From Psychrobacter arenosus (GTDB lineage Bacteria; Pseudomonadota; Gammaproteobacteria; Pseudomonadales; Moraxellaceae), in contig NZ_LR884459.1 in assembly GCF_904848165.1 (NCBI RefSeq), positions 124,001 to 188,000 on the forward strand: a stretch of 64,000 nt of DNA, written 5' to 3'. The notes below the pieces were generated by a model. It did not search any database and was not told the origin of the DNA. It was given only the letters and a program-made list of their open reading frames with translations. A program made the position numbers and the translations under genes. Shown here piece by piece: positions 15,948-24,708 of this stretch (positions are counted from its first letter, which is position 1; each line of letters opens with the position of its first letter).

Positions 15948-16075
15948 GCATAGTGTAGCATGACCGCAACAGAGCAGCGAAAACAATCTGCTAAAAGACA
16001 CAGTAATGATAATAAATTGACACCCATGTGTGAGTTTAGCATAGGGAGGCAGTAGGGGGTCATGCTACACTATGC
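15948..16075. repeat. 128-bp element bounded by a perfect 18-bp inverted repeat
   Basis: The left arm GCATAGTGTAGCATGACC (15948-15965) is exactly complementary to the right arm GGTCATGCTACACTATGC (16058-16075), with 92 bp between. It lies in the 618-bp bamD/rluD intergenic region, which holds no gene. No clear target-site duplication is visible. It could be a miniature mobile element or a two-site operator for the divergent promoters. Confidence 0.7.
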
Positions 16076-16166
16076 CTAATTAAAGTCCTTATTTAATGTT
16101 CTAATTTAACGTTTTTATTTAATAAGCCTATTTTACCGCCAGGTATGACCAATTGAGCAATGATTT

Positions 16167-17393
16167 ATGAGCCCACGTCCGACCAATGATGATGCAAACC
16201 CCACAATGACCGACTCTGCTGCTACCGACTTTGCTGCTAATAGCAAGCCAGCTACTAATCAGCCAGATAGCGAGCTTTTAGCTGATAGCTCTTTAGAGAA
16301 TGAAGGGTTCGATGCTGAGAGCGAGCTTGCTGAGACTGAGTTAGACGAGCATGAGCTAGAAGACGACGGCGATCTTGAAGACGAAGAGCTTGAAGATGAT
16401 GAAGAGCTTGAAGATGCAGACGCACAAACGGGCAGTCGTGAGGTGCATGCTGAGCACGTGGTCACGGTTGAGCAGGCAGGCCTACGTATCGACAAACTAG
16501 CTGCGCAGATTTTTACTGACTTTTCGCGCGCACAATTACAAAGCTGGATCAATGACGGCAAACTGCTGGTCGATGGGGTAGCGCAGAAATCTAAATATCG
16601 AGTGAAGGTTGGGCAAACCTTTACGTTAGCCGCTACTCTTGAGCAACATGGTCAGGATTTACCCGAAGATATCGACCTAGATATCGTCTATGAAGATGAT
16701 GATGTGATTGTCATCAATAAACCAGTAGGGATGGTGGTGCATCCTGGGGCAGGCAACTGGACAGGGACTTTGGTCAATGCACTATTGTTCCATTTTCCAG
16801 AGCAAGAGCATCTGCCCAGAGCAGGCCTAGTGCATCGTATCGATAAAGATACCTCAGGACTATTACTTGTGGCTAAGACCAAAGCCGCGCAATTGGACCT
16901 CACCGACCAATTGAAAGATAAAACGGTTTATCGTCATTACCAATGTATCGTTGCGGGTGGAGAAGAAAACCTCAAACGCTTCCGTCATATCAATGAGCCT
17001 ATCGGGCGTCATCACAGCATGCGTACTAAGATGATGGTGACGGATAAGGGCCGTGAAGCAGTCACCCATCTGATTAAGATTACCCCATTAAATGAGAGCT
17101 ACAGTCTGGTTGATGTGCAGCTAGAGACCGGTCGTACTCACCAAATCCGGGTGCATTTAAGCCACATCGGTCATCCCTTAGTAGGAGATAGAGTCTATGG
17201 GGGGCGTCGCCAATTACGCGCTGGTATCACTGAAAAGCAGCGCCGCGCGGTTATGAATTTTCCTAGACAAGCTTTGCATGCCTATACGCTTGGATTTGTG
17301 CATCCTGTGACTGAAGAAGATATCGAGGTCAGCGCACCCATGCCTGCTGATATGATGCACCTTATGGAGCAGCTTCGTGATCTTGAGGACTAG
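16167..17393 (+). CDS. rluD: 23S rRNA pseudouridine synthase RluD with acidic N-terminal extension
   Basis: A 408-residue enzyme (E. coli RluD 326). An S4 RNA-binding domain is at about residues 95-160 (RIDKLAAQIFTDFSRAQLQSWI). The RluA-family catalytic motif with its aspartate is GLVHRIDKDTSGLLLVAK (about 220). ETGRTHQIRVH and GHPLVGDRVYGG follow. RluD modifies U1911, 1915 and 1917 in helix 69 of 23S rRNA in E. coli. The first about 90 residues are an extra, extremely acidic stretch with repeated E-L-E-D-D-like units. The order rluD then pgeF is the enterobacterial one. Confidence 0.95.
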   Translation: MSPRPTNDDANPTMTDSAATDFAANSKPATNQPDSELLADSSLENEGFDAESELAETELDEHELEDDGDLEDEELEDDEELEDADAQTGSREVHAEHVVTVEQAGLRIDKLAAQIFTDFSRAQLQSWINDGKLLVDGVAQKSKYRVKVGQTFTLAATLEQHGQDLPEDIDLDIVYEDDDVIVINKPVGMVVHPGAGNWTGTLVNALLFHFPEQEHLPRAGLVHRIDKDTSGLLLVAKTKAAQLDLTDQLKDKTVYRHYQCIVAGGEENLKRFRHINEPIGRHHSMRTKMMVTDKGREAVTHLIKITPLNESYSLVDVQLETGRTHQIRVHLSHIGHPLVGDRVYGGRRQLRAGITEKQRRAVMNFPRQALHAYTLGFVHPVTEEDIEVSAPMPADMMHLMEQLRDLED

Positions 17394-17420
17394 GCTGAGG
17401 GCTATGAGCACTATTACATC

Positions 17421-17490
17421 AGTCACTTAATTAACATGAGTCAGTTAGTTAGTATCGGTCAGTTAATTAGTATCGGTCATTTAGCATTGG
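17421..17490. repeat. Short tandem repeat in the rluD-pgeF gap
   Basis: Three to four units of about 18-20 bp, each resembling GTCAGTTAATTAGTATCG, with the two middle units nearly identical. It sits in the 204-bp space before pgeF and is non-coding. Confidence 0.65.
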
Positions 17491-17597
17491 TTATAGAAAC
17501 CGTAGTAGGCGCTATAAGTGCCTACTTAGCTAGGTATGGTCAATTATTGGTGGGTCTAGGTTAATATTTTGCCATAGTTGATATGGGGTGAGTCATT

Positions 17598-18563
17598 ATG
17601 AACAGTCTTGTTAAAGATAGCATTATCCCTAATTTGCCTGCTATTGCTCGTATCTTAGTGCAGGATGAGCAAGTATTGGTATTACAAACCCAGACAGCTT
17701 TAGCGCAAAGAGAAGAGCCAGTCGCTGCTCAGTCGCAGTCTGTAATACCAAGCTATGGCAGCTTTAACCTGGGTCTGCATGTGGGGGATGAGCCGCAACA
17801 AGTGCATCGAAACCGCAGTCAGTTATTAGCCGCTATCAACCAGCATCTCATTGAGCAGGGCAGGGCGCCTTTGCGAGCGCTACATTGGCTAAACCAGGTG
17901 CATGGCAATACGGTGATTGATGTCGACGTTGAAACGCCGCAGATGCGGGCGAGAGACGCGGATGCTATGGTCAGTAAAGCGGCGCATTGTGGGCTCGCGA
18001 TTATGACGGCAGACTGTGTGCCCATCGTGCTATATCAGCCGAGCTCAGGTCAGATAGCCGCTATTCATGCGGGCTGGCAAGGGCTAGCCAACGGCGTAAT
18101 CACTGAGACGGTCAAGACTTTTGCTAATAGCCCTACTAAGCTTAGCCCCACTGATGCCGATACTGCTATTTATACTGATATTAATACTGGCAATGCAATA
18201 CGGGCTTGGATAGGGGCTTGTATTAGTGCTGCCAATTACGAAGTGGGCGGGGAAGTTGTCGATAAGTTACTGGCGGGTTGTGCCCAGCGCCAAGGACTGA
18301 CAGCGGCAGAGACTTCACGCTTAAGAGCGTCTATTTGCCAAGCGGTCACTAAGGCAGAAACTACAGATGAATTGGCCGATAAATATTTGCTAGACTTGCC
18401 TAAGCTGGCGCGCCTGCAACTTGAGGCACAAGGGATTCAATTAGCGGATGATAGTGACATTCCTTGTAGCTATGCTGAGCCGAATTATTATTCTTATCGG
18501 CAGCAGACCCATGAGCGTCGTCCTGCGACCGGACGCATGGCCCTTGTGATTGTACGTCTATAA
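17598..18563 (+). CDS. pgeF: Purine nucleoside phosphorylase / peptidoglycan editing factor (YfiH, laccase-domain)
   Basis: A 321-residue Cu-oxidase_4 / DUF152 protein. The metal-binding histidines and cysteine are in LNQVHGN, MTADCVPIV and AIHAGWQGLANG, with IGACISAANYEVG downstream. Members are described as YfiH/PgeF, which prevents misincorporation of L-Ser in peptidoglycan stems, and as purine nucleoside phosphorylase/adenosine deaminase enzymes. It is somewhat longer than E. coli YfiH (243) because of an N-terminal extension and an insert of about 25 residues near residue 180 (DADTAIYTDIN). A good ribosome site (GGGGTGAG) precedes the ATG. It is likely cotranscribed with rluD. Confidence 0.9.
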   Translation: MNSLVKDSIIPNLPAIARILVQDEQVLVLQTQTALAQREEPVAAQSQSVIPSYGSFNLGLHVGDEPQQVHRNRSQLLAAINQHLIEQGRAPLRALHWLNQVHGNTVIDVDVETPQMRARDADAMVSKAAHCGLAIMTADCVPIVLYQPSSGQIAAIHAGWQGLANGVITETVKTFANSPTKLSPTDADTAIYTDINTGNAIRAWIGACISAANYEVGGEVVDKLLAGCAQRQGLTAAETSRLRASICQAVTKAETTDELADKYLLDLPKLARLQLEAQGIQLADDSDIPCSYAEPNYYSYRQQTHERRPATGRMALVIVRL

Positions 18564-18650
18564 CCCCATAACTGGCTTATATTTTTACAGTGGTGCGCTA
18601 GTCGCACCACTGCTGCCCCGATTTAAATCTTTTTTAGAGACCAAAACCGT

Positions 18651-19214
18651 ATGACTGATCTGCAAAAATCCACCTCTATCGCCATTGTTTATCATAGTAA
18701 TTATGGGCATACCAGACGGGTTGCCCATGCTATTGCTGAAGGTGCGCAAGCGGTACTAGGCGTGCAGCAGGCTCGTGCGATTGATATTCATGAGGTGGAT
18801 TGGGATTTTGTGGATGCAGCCGACATGATTGTCTTCGGTAGCGCAGTCTATATGGGCAGCGCGCCCGCTGAATTTAAAGCGTTTATGGATGAGACTTCCA
18901 AACGTTGGTATCACCGTAAATGGGAAGGTAAATGGGCGGCAGGGTTTGCCAATTCAGGCGGCCTAAGCGGTGATAAGCTATTGGTACTCCAGCAAATCTG
19001 TCTGTTTGCTATGCAGCACGGTATGCACTGGACGGGCATGCCATTGATGCCTACCGGTCATACTGAAAGCGATCTTAACCGCTTGTCTAGTTTTTTGGGG
19101 CTTATGACCCAATCGTTGGATGCTCCACCAGAAGAAACGCCATGTCAGGGCGATATCGGTAGTGCCATATGGTTTGGCAAGCATCTGGCCAATACGATGT
19201 TGCAATATAGCTAG
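18651..19214 (+). CDS. Flavodoxin-fold NAD(P)H:quinone oxidoreductase-like protein (WrbA-like)
   Basis: A 187-residue flavodoxin fold. The FMN phosphate loop is at residues 14-20 (YHSNYGHTRR). The region around FGSAVYMGSAPAEFKAFMDET matches the second FMN-contact loop of the WrbA/flavodoxin family. FANSGGLSGDK and GMHWTGMPLMPTGHTE are typical of NADPH-dependent FMN reductases. The natural electron acceptor is unknown. It is 87 bp after pgeF and ends with its own terminator. Confidence 0.8.
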   Translation: MTDLQKSTSIAIVYHSNYGHTRRVAHAIAEGAQAVLGVQQARAIDIHEVDWDFVDAADMIVFGSAVYMGSAPAEFKAFMDETSKRWYHRKWEGKWAAGFANSGGLSGDKLLVLQQICLFAMQHGMHWTGMPLMPTGHTESDLNRLSSFLGLMTQSLDAPPEETPCQGDIGSAIWFGKHLANTMLQYS

Positions 19215-19234
19215 TAGTGAAAACCAGTATCTAC

Positions 19235-19266
19235 TAAAAAGCCACGCTGTTATAAGCGTGGCTTTT
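19235..19266 (+). terminator. Terminator after the flavodoxin gene
   Basis: AAAAAGCCACGC pairs with GCGTGGCTTTT around an 8-9 base loop, 20 bp beyond the stop codon. Confidence 0.85.
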
Positions 19267-19332
19267 CGCTGTCCGGATGTTTAATAGCCGGCTTTTCACT
19301 TTCTAATTTCTTATTTGCTAGCTGCTACACAG

Positions 19333-19488
19333 TTATCTAGAAGAGTCTGGTGGCGCTGTTTCCACATAATTAATGGTGACAGGAATAGGGTGATCCACCA
19401 GTTGTATAGCTTGGCAGCCAGTTAAAAGCGCCATACCCAGTATTAGCGACACCCTCACAAACAATAAGCCAACCCATCGATTTATCAC
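19333..19488 (-). CDS. Small lipoprotein, 51 residues, GTG start
   Basis: A frame of 51 codons opening with GTG at 19488, with AAAAAAGG 9 bases upstream. The N-terminus MINRWVG is followed by a hydrophobic stretch and the lipobox LLTGC, giving a lipidated Cys25. The mature part is only 27 residues (ending ETAPPDSSR). No family is recognised. The signal peptide plus lipobox on the coding strand, together with the ribosome site, make it more than a chance frame. It lies between the flavodoxin terminator and the M28 peptidase. Confidence 0.6.
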   Translation of the reverse strand: MINRWVGLLFVRVSLILGMALLTGCQAIQLVDHPIPVTINYVETAPPDSSR

Positions 19489-19614
19489 AGCATATAACCT
19501 TTTTTAAGCCTAGAGAAGAGCAGTAGAGAAGAACAGTAGATAAGCCGTCATTTAAGCATAGCTTGGCAGGCGCGCCAATCTTTACTTGGTATTGATAAGT
19601 TAACGATAGCCTCT

Positions 19615-20616
19615 CTACTGCTTAGCAATCCTAGTTGGGGTGCTGTCACCATTGACGATACTGGTAGCACTCAAGGCAATAGCTTTGATAATAGCGTTCA
19701 TATTGGCAATATCCAAGGTTGCTATCTCATCATCAACCGTATGATAGTACGGCTCATTGTCCATCTTTGAGGTAGAGATAGTATGCGCAGGGACGCCTTG
19801 AGCCGCTAAAGTGGCGTTATCAGAGCGATAGAATAAGTCTTTATCGAGATAAGGGTCAGGGTGGAACTTAAAGTTGGAGCCTTGTAAGTTTTTTTGCAAT
19901 ATCGCACCGAAATCCGATTTATCATAGCCTGTAATATAGGCAGAGTCATTGCCCCATTTACTGGGCGTGCCTATCATTTCGATATTAAACATAGCCACTA
20001 CTTGATCAGGATCAATGCTGCTAGCAAAAGCTTGCGAGCCAAAACCGCCTGCTTCTTCGCCAGAGAAGGCCACAAAGACGATACTGCGCTCATTATCATT
20101 GCGTTGCTGATAATATTTTGCCAGCTGAATCAGAGCGGTAACCCCTGATGCATCATCGTTTGCGCCATTATATATTTTATTTTTACCTGTATCTTCAGCG
20201 CTATCCTCAACCCCCAAATGGTCATAGTGCGCCGAAAAGACCACTAGCTCGTCTGGGCGACTTTTGCCGGCTATAAAACCAATCACATTACTGGTAGCGA
20301 TAGGGCCTTCAGGACCTTCTATCTCATACGCTTGTTGATAGCTGCTTAACCCTCCCCACTTTGACAGCCCCGCTGCGGCAAACTCACGTTCGATATATTG
20401 CGCCGCTTTTTTTCCCCCTACCGTGCCATCCTGACGGCCTTGCATATCATCTGCAGCGAGCGTAGATAATATCTGCTTTGTTGATGCTATGGCAATTGGA
20501 CTGGTTATGGCAACGGAATCACTAGGGGAGGTGTCTGGCTTTACACTATCGAGACTACAGCTGGATAGCAGTAGCGACAGAGGGAGGGCATAGAGCAGGG
20601 GATGAGACAACGACAT
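19615..20616 (-). CDS. M28-family zinc aminopeptidase, lipoprotein
   Basis: A 333-residue protein with a lipoprotein signal (LLLSSC, Cys about residue 20), so the enzyme is anchored in the envelope. M28 metal ligands and catalytic residues are visible in order: FSAHYDHLG (His, Asp), NGANDDASG (bridging Asp), SGEEAGGFGS (catalytic Glu and ligand Glu), FNIEMIG (Asp replaced by Glu, as in many M28 members) and a final HTVDDEI (His). No PA domain insert is visible. M28 enzymes release N-terminal amino acids from peptides. It stands alone, transcribed away from the cytochrome unit. Confidence 0.9.
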   Translation of the reverse strand: MSLSHPLLYALPLSLLLSSCSLDSVKPDTSPSDSVAITSPIAIASTKQILSTLAADDMQGRQDGTVGGKKAAQYIEREFAAAGLSKWGGLSSYQQAYEIEGPEGPIATSNVIGFIAGKSRPDELVVFSAHYDHLGVEDSAEDTGKNKIYNGANDDASGVTALIQLAKYYQQRNDNERSIVFVAFSGEEAGGFGSQAFASSIDPDQVVAMFNIEMIGTPSKWGNDSAYITGYDKSDFGAILQKNLQGSNFKFHPDPYLDKDLFYRSDNATLAAQGVPAHTISTSKMDNEPYYHTVDDEIATLDIANMNAIIKAIALSATSIVNGDSTPTRIAKQ

Positions 20617-20730
20617 GATAGCGAGACCTTGAAAGATAAAAATAAAAGGATACTGTAAAACAATAAATATAATTATTGAAGTAGCAGTTAACTAATGTTA
20701 CAAACTGAACTTATGCTAGGTTTTGCTGTT

Positions 20731-20828
20731 GTCGAGGGACGAGACACGGCTATAGCTAAACAAGTAAGTCTGCCTGCGTATCGCATAATTCTCCCGTTAT
20801 AAAAACCCCCGATGCTAAAGCTAAAATC
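20731..20828. repeat. Dispersed repeat beginning GTCGAGGGACGAG, copy 2
   Basis: The shorter partner of 5346-5518, with the same block order. It lies in the 795-bp gap between the divergent M28 peptidase and cytochrome genes. The rest of the gap shows no gene. A CGTGG/CCACG hairpin is present near 21335-21354 in the presumed leader of the cytochrome unit. Confidence 0.55.
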
Positions 20829-21411
20829 TTTTAGTGCCGTTTGCTCTTAGCAGCAGTAGCTAGTCTTAGCACTTAGTGAAGAAATAATACCGTGGGTAAT
20901 ATGTAAATAATTAATTTAAATAAGTTACTTTAACCGCTCAAACGGCAAATTATGTTTACAACAAAAATTAATTGCGGTAACGTTTATCAGGTAGTGATTA
21001 AGCTTTATAACAAGCACTCCTACAAGGATGGTCCTCTTTAAAATGGATTTTGAATCGACGTCAGTTTGACGCAATCCGTTCACTATTTTACTTAGAAGAA
21101 CTGAACCAAAAAATTAAACCAATTAGATATGACTGAGCGTAGGCTTGGCTAAATCTATAGCTCTCTTCGTAAGATAGCATTCATTTCCAATGGCTAAAAA
21201 TCATTGCTTCCGTGGTTACTACTCTAATTATCTGTGTTGATTTCACAGTACCTTTTTAACTGCCCTTATTTAATCGGGCGGGGTAGGCTCAGCTTAAATA
21301 AAGTGCACCATCGCCTCTTTTTTATGTTTTATATGCGTGGTTATTTTCGCCACGAGTTTATGCCAGCCAGCCAAGCTCTTAGAGCCTATGCGCCCGCTAG
21401 ATGAGGAAATT

Positions 21412-22941
21412 ATGAAGCCGACTTCCGCAAAACTGTCCTTATTACCTAATATGGCTATAGCGCCCACTCCGCCTCTGCGTAAGGCTCTGCAGGTCCTGGT
21501 GTCCGCGCTGCTATTAGGCGTTGCCTCTGTACCGGCACTGGCTGCGACCCCTACCATTATTGAGAAGGCGGAACCTATTCCTGCGGTTAGCCCAGCCAAT
21601 AGTGACTTGGTCAATCGTGGTGCTTATATCGCTCGTGCAGCAGACTGTATGGCCTGCCATAGGGAGGATTATGCGGGTGGGGTGGGTATTGAGACGCCTA
21701 TGGGCAAGGTGTATGCGACCAATATCACTCCGTCTGTCCGTTATGGTATCGGCAACTATACCGAGCAAGACCTCAAAAATGCCTTAAAAAGAGGCCGCGC
21801 GCCCGATCATCAACTTTATCCGGCTATGCCATATCCTTCCTACAGCGGCATGACGGATGGGGATATTCACGCCTTATTTGCCTATCTACAAACCGTGCCT
21901 GCGGTGGATGAAGCTTCCCCTCATAAAACCGAGTTGCCCTTTCCTTTTAATATTCGTACGCTCATGAAATTCTGGAACGTGATCAACGTCCCTGCTTGGG
22001 AAGCACGCACGGACTTGGATGCAACTCAGCAGCGCGGCGAATATCTGGTTAATAATCTTGAGCACTGCGCTACTTGCCATACCCCGCGCGATAGCACTAT
22101 GGGCTATAACAAAAGCTTGTATATGGCAGGGGCACAGTTGGGCAATTGGCATGCGCCTAATATCACCCCTGATGAGGCGAGTGGTATAGGGTCATGGAGT
22201 GAGACGGATATCGCCACCTATCTGCGTACCGGTCACTTAGAGAATCGTGCCTTTGCGGGCGGTCCTATGGGGGAGGCGGTGGCTCATAGTACCCGCTATC
22301 TCACAACGGAAGACTTAAGGGCGATTGCCTCCTATTTGAAAGTCATTCCCGCTGTGCGAACAGAAGACACGCTACAGCCGCTCAATACTGCCAAGCTTCC
22401 ACAAAAAGCGAATGATGAGATTACCTTTAACCTTATCGATCAGATGAAACATATCGAGCAAGCCAAGCTCAAAGCGGGAGCGGCTGCGGGTGGCACAGTC
22501 GCCGCTACTTCCGAGGCGTTATATTTGGCTAAATGTGCCAGCTGTCATGGCGTCGATGGTTATGGACAGCCCGAAGCCCGTTATGCGCCTATCGTCGGCA
22601 TAAGCACGCTACGCCGCGACCAACCTAACGCCGTGGTGAACGTCATCGCCCATGGGATCGAAGGGGCTACCAATACCAGTCCGCAAATGCCAGGTTTTAA
22701 AGACGAGCTCAGCGCTGAGCAGATTGCAGGCCTCGCTAATTATGTGCGCGTCACTTTTGGCGGTATGAGCGACAGCCAGGTCACAGCAGAGCAAGTCGAT
22801 AATATTATGACGGCCCCTGCGGATGTGCCTTTCCTGATTAAAAATGCCGGCTGGTTAGCATGGTTGGGCATTATAGCTTTGGTACTGCTGCTAGGATTGT
22901 TGATTTGGTGCTTGTTGCGCCGGATGAGTGACGTGAGATAA
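21412..22941 (+). CDS. Membrane-anchored triheme cytochrome c
   Basis: I chose the ATG at 21412, preceded by GAGGAAATT. Upstream in-frame ATGs exist but lack a ribosome site. The 509-residue product has a Sec signal (cleavage after SVPALA) and three CXXCH heme sites: CMACH at 79-83, CATCH at 219-223 and CASCH at 375-379. A C-terminal membrane helix lies at about 480-500 (LAWLGIIALVLLLGLLIW), followed by arginines. The layout matches the triheme cytochrome subunit of membrane alcohol/gluconate dehydrogenases, which passes electrons to ubiquinone or oxidase. No such dehydrogenase gene is adjacent; a flavin amine oxidase follows 130 bp downstream. Confidence 0.9.
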   Translation: MKPTSAKLSLLPNMAIAPTPPLRKALQVLVSALLLGVASVPALAATPTIIEKAEPIPAVSPANSDLVNRGAYIARAADCMACHREDYAGGVGIETPMGKVYATNITPSVRYGIGNYTEQDLKNALKRGRAPDHQLYPAMPYPSYSGMTDGDIHALFAYLQTVPAVDEASPHKTELPFPFNIRTLMKFWNVINVPAWEARTDLDATQQRGEYLVNNLEHCATCHTPRDSTMGYNKSLYMAGAQLGNWHAPNITPDEASGIGSWSETDIATYLRTGHLENRAFAGGPMGEAVAHSTRYLTTEDLRAIASYLKVIPAVRTEDTLQPLNTAKLPQKANDEITFNLIDQMKHIEQAKLKAGAAAGGTVAATSEALYLAKCASCHGVDGYGQPEARYAPIVGISTLRRDQPNAVVNVIAHGIEGATNTSPQMPGFKDELSAEQIAGLANYVRVTFGGMSDSQVTAEQVDNIMTAPADVPFLIKNAGWLAWLGIIALVLLLGLLIWCLLRRMSDVR

Positions 22942-23071
22942 GGCCAGCTGGGCACAAAAAAGATTGTGAAGATTGTTAGTCAGTATGTGAAGACCGTTAT
23001 TAAGTATAAAACACATTATAAAACCAAAAGTAATAACCGGTCGGACAGCCAGCGATAATAAGGATAAGACT

Positions 23072-24673
23072 ATGAGCACTATGTTTCAATCACCGACCCG
23101 CCGCCAACTACTAAGCATGATAGGCAAGACTGCGGGGGCGACCGCTATGTATCAGGCCATGACCACCTTAGGCTTTGCTTCAGAGTCCAGCTTTAAAGAA
23201 GAGATGGCGCTGACGGGGGCACCACCGGGCGCTAGTATCATTATCTTAGGGGCAGGGCTAGCAGGACTGACGGCCGCTTATGAGCTTCGTAAGGCGGGCT
23301 ATCAAGTCAAAGTACTCGAGTTTCAAAATCGGGGTGGTGGGCGCAGTTGGACCTTAAATAGTGGCGATAAGTTCACTGAGCTCAGCGGCGAGGAGGTCTC
23401 ATGCGATTTTGTCGAGGGCAATTATCTAAACCCAGGCCCTTGGCGTCTGCCCAGCCATCACTATGCTGTGCTGCACTATTGCAAGAAGTTTGGCGTCAAG
23501 CTAGAGCCCTTTATCCAGACCAATGACCGCGCCTATTTGCACCGCACTGGGCATTTTAAAGGTGTGCCGCAGCGGTTGGGCGATGTCAAAGTCGATATTC
23601 GCGGCTATGTGTCTGAGCTATTGTCCAAGTCGGTCAACGTAGGTGGCTTAGATCGCTCAGTGACTAAGGAAGATAAAGAGAAGCTGTTAGAGAATCTCAA
23701 GGACTGGGGGGCGCTTAATAAAGACTACCGCTATGTGCAAAGTCAACGCGTCAGTAATTACCGCGGCTATGGCGTCTACGCTGGGGGCGGGCAAATGCCA
23801 GGCGCCGTTTCCTCACAACCCATTCCCTTTAGTGCCTTAGTACAGTCTGGCGTCTGGGCGGATATCTCGGATAATTTTAATGTGGTCAACCATCACCCGA
23901 CCATGTTTCAGCCGGTAGGGGGCATGGGTAAGATTGGCGATGCTTTCACCCGTGAATGCCAAGAGATGATTACGCTCAATGCGCGCGTGACCCGTATCCA
24001 CCAAGATGCTAGCGGAGTCACCGTGGATTACGTCGACAGTAATGGCGCTGATAGCACTCCTAAAACTGCCCGTGCCGACTGGTGTATTTGTACTATTCCT
24101 CTCACTGTATTAAGCCAGATTCCTATCAACGTCTCTACGGCAATGAGTCAGGCTATCGCTGCTGTACCGTATGATACTTCGTTTAAAGTAGGGCTCGAGT
24201 TTAACCGACGCTTTTGGGAAGAGGACGAGTGGATTTATGGCGGCGTATCCTATACTGATATGCCTATTACGCAGATCTCCTATCCGTCGCAAGATATGTT
24301 TAGCGATAAGCCAGGGGTTTTGCTAGGGGGTTATGGCTTTGGGCCCACTTCCTATAAATGGAGCACCATGACCTCTAAAGAGCGTGTGGCTGCAGCTGTG
24401 GCGTATGGTAAGCATATCCATCCCCAGTATAAAAAAGAGTTTCGCACAGGCACCTCGGTCGCTTGGCACCGTATCCCTTGGACGCTAGGGTGTTACGGCA
24501 TTTGGAGTGACTCGAGTCGTGAGCAATACTACGATACGCTATGCAGTATTGATAATCGTATTGCCTTAGCGGGCGAGCATTGCTCCCACATTCCTGCTTG
24601 GCAGGAGGGCGCGATATTGTCGGGCTTAGACACGGCCAATCGGCTACATAAAAGAGCGAAGTTGGCGGTATAG
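23072..24673 (+). CDS. Tat-exported flavin monoamine oxidase/dehydrogenase
   Basis: A 533-residue FAD amine oxidase. A twin-arginine signal is at residues 8-16 (SPTRRQLLSMIG), so the folded flavoprotein should be exported. The dinucleotide fold GAGLAGLTAAYELRKAG (about 58-75) ends in an Asp/Glu-type contact (VLEFQ), followed by the GGRSWT motif. The C-terminal FAD contact is LAGEHCSHIPAWQEGAILSG. The family oxidises amines or amino acids. Oxidases in the cytoplasm use O2, whereas this one sits between two cytochrome c genes. A dehydrogenase role delivering electrons to cytochrome c, as described for NicA2-type enzymes, is inferred. The substrate is unknown. Confidence 0.88.
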   Translation: MSTMFQSPTRRQLLSMIGKTAGATAMYQAMTTLGFASESSFKEEMALTGAPPGASIIILGAGLAGLTAAYELRKAGYQVKVLEFQNRGGGRSWTLNSGDKFTELSGEEVSCDFVEGNYLNPGPWRLPSHHYAVLHYCKKFGVKLEPFIQTNDRAYLHRTGHFKGVPQRLGDVKVDIRGYVSELLSKSVNVGGLDRSVTKEDKEKLLENLKDWGALNKDYRYVQSQRVSNYRGYGVYAGGGQMPGAVSSQPIPFSALVQSGVWADISDNFNVVNHHPTMFQPVGGMGKIGDAFTRECQEMITLNARVTRIHQDASGVTVDYVDSNGADSTPKTARADWCICTIPLTVLSQIPINVSTAMSQAIAAVPYDTSFKVGLEFNRRFWEEDEWIYGGVSYTDMPITQISYPSQDMFSDKPGVLLGGYGFGPTSYKWSTMTSKERVAAAVAYGKHIHPQYKKEFRTGTSVAWHRIPWTLGCYGIWSDSSREQYYDTLCSIDNRIALAGEHCSHIPAWQEGAILSGLDTANRLHKRAKLAV

Positions 24674-24708
24674 CCAGCAGCCATAGTTTATGAAATAAAG
24701 AGGCTTAT

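Noticed and set aside
16259-16561. Minus-strand serine-rich frame opposite rluD
   Set aside because: It is the antisense of the acidic GAN-codon run (Glu/Asp read as Ser on the other strand).
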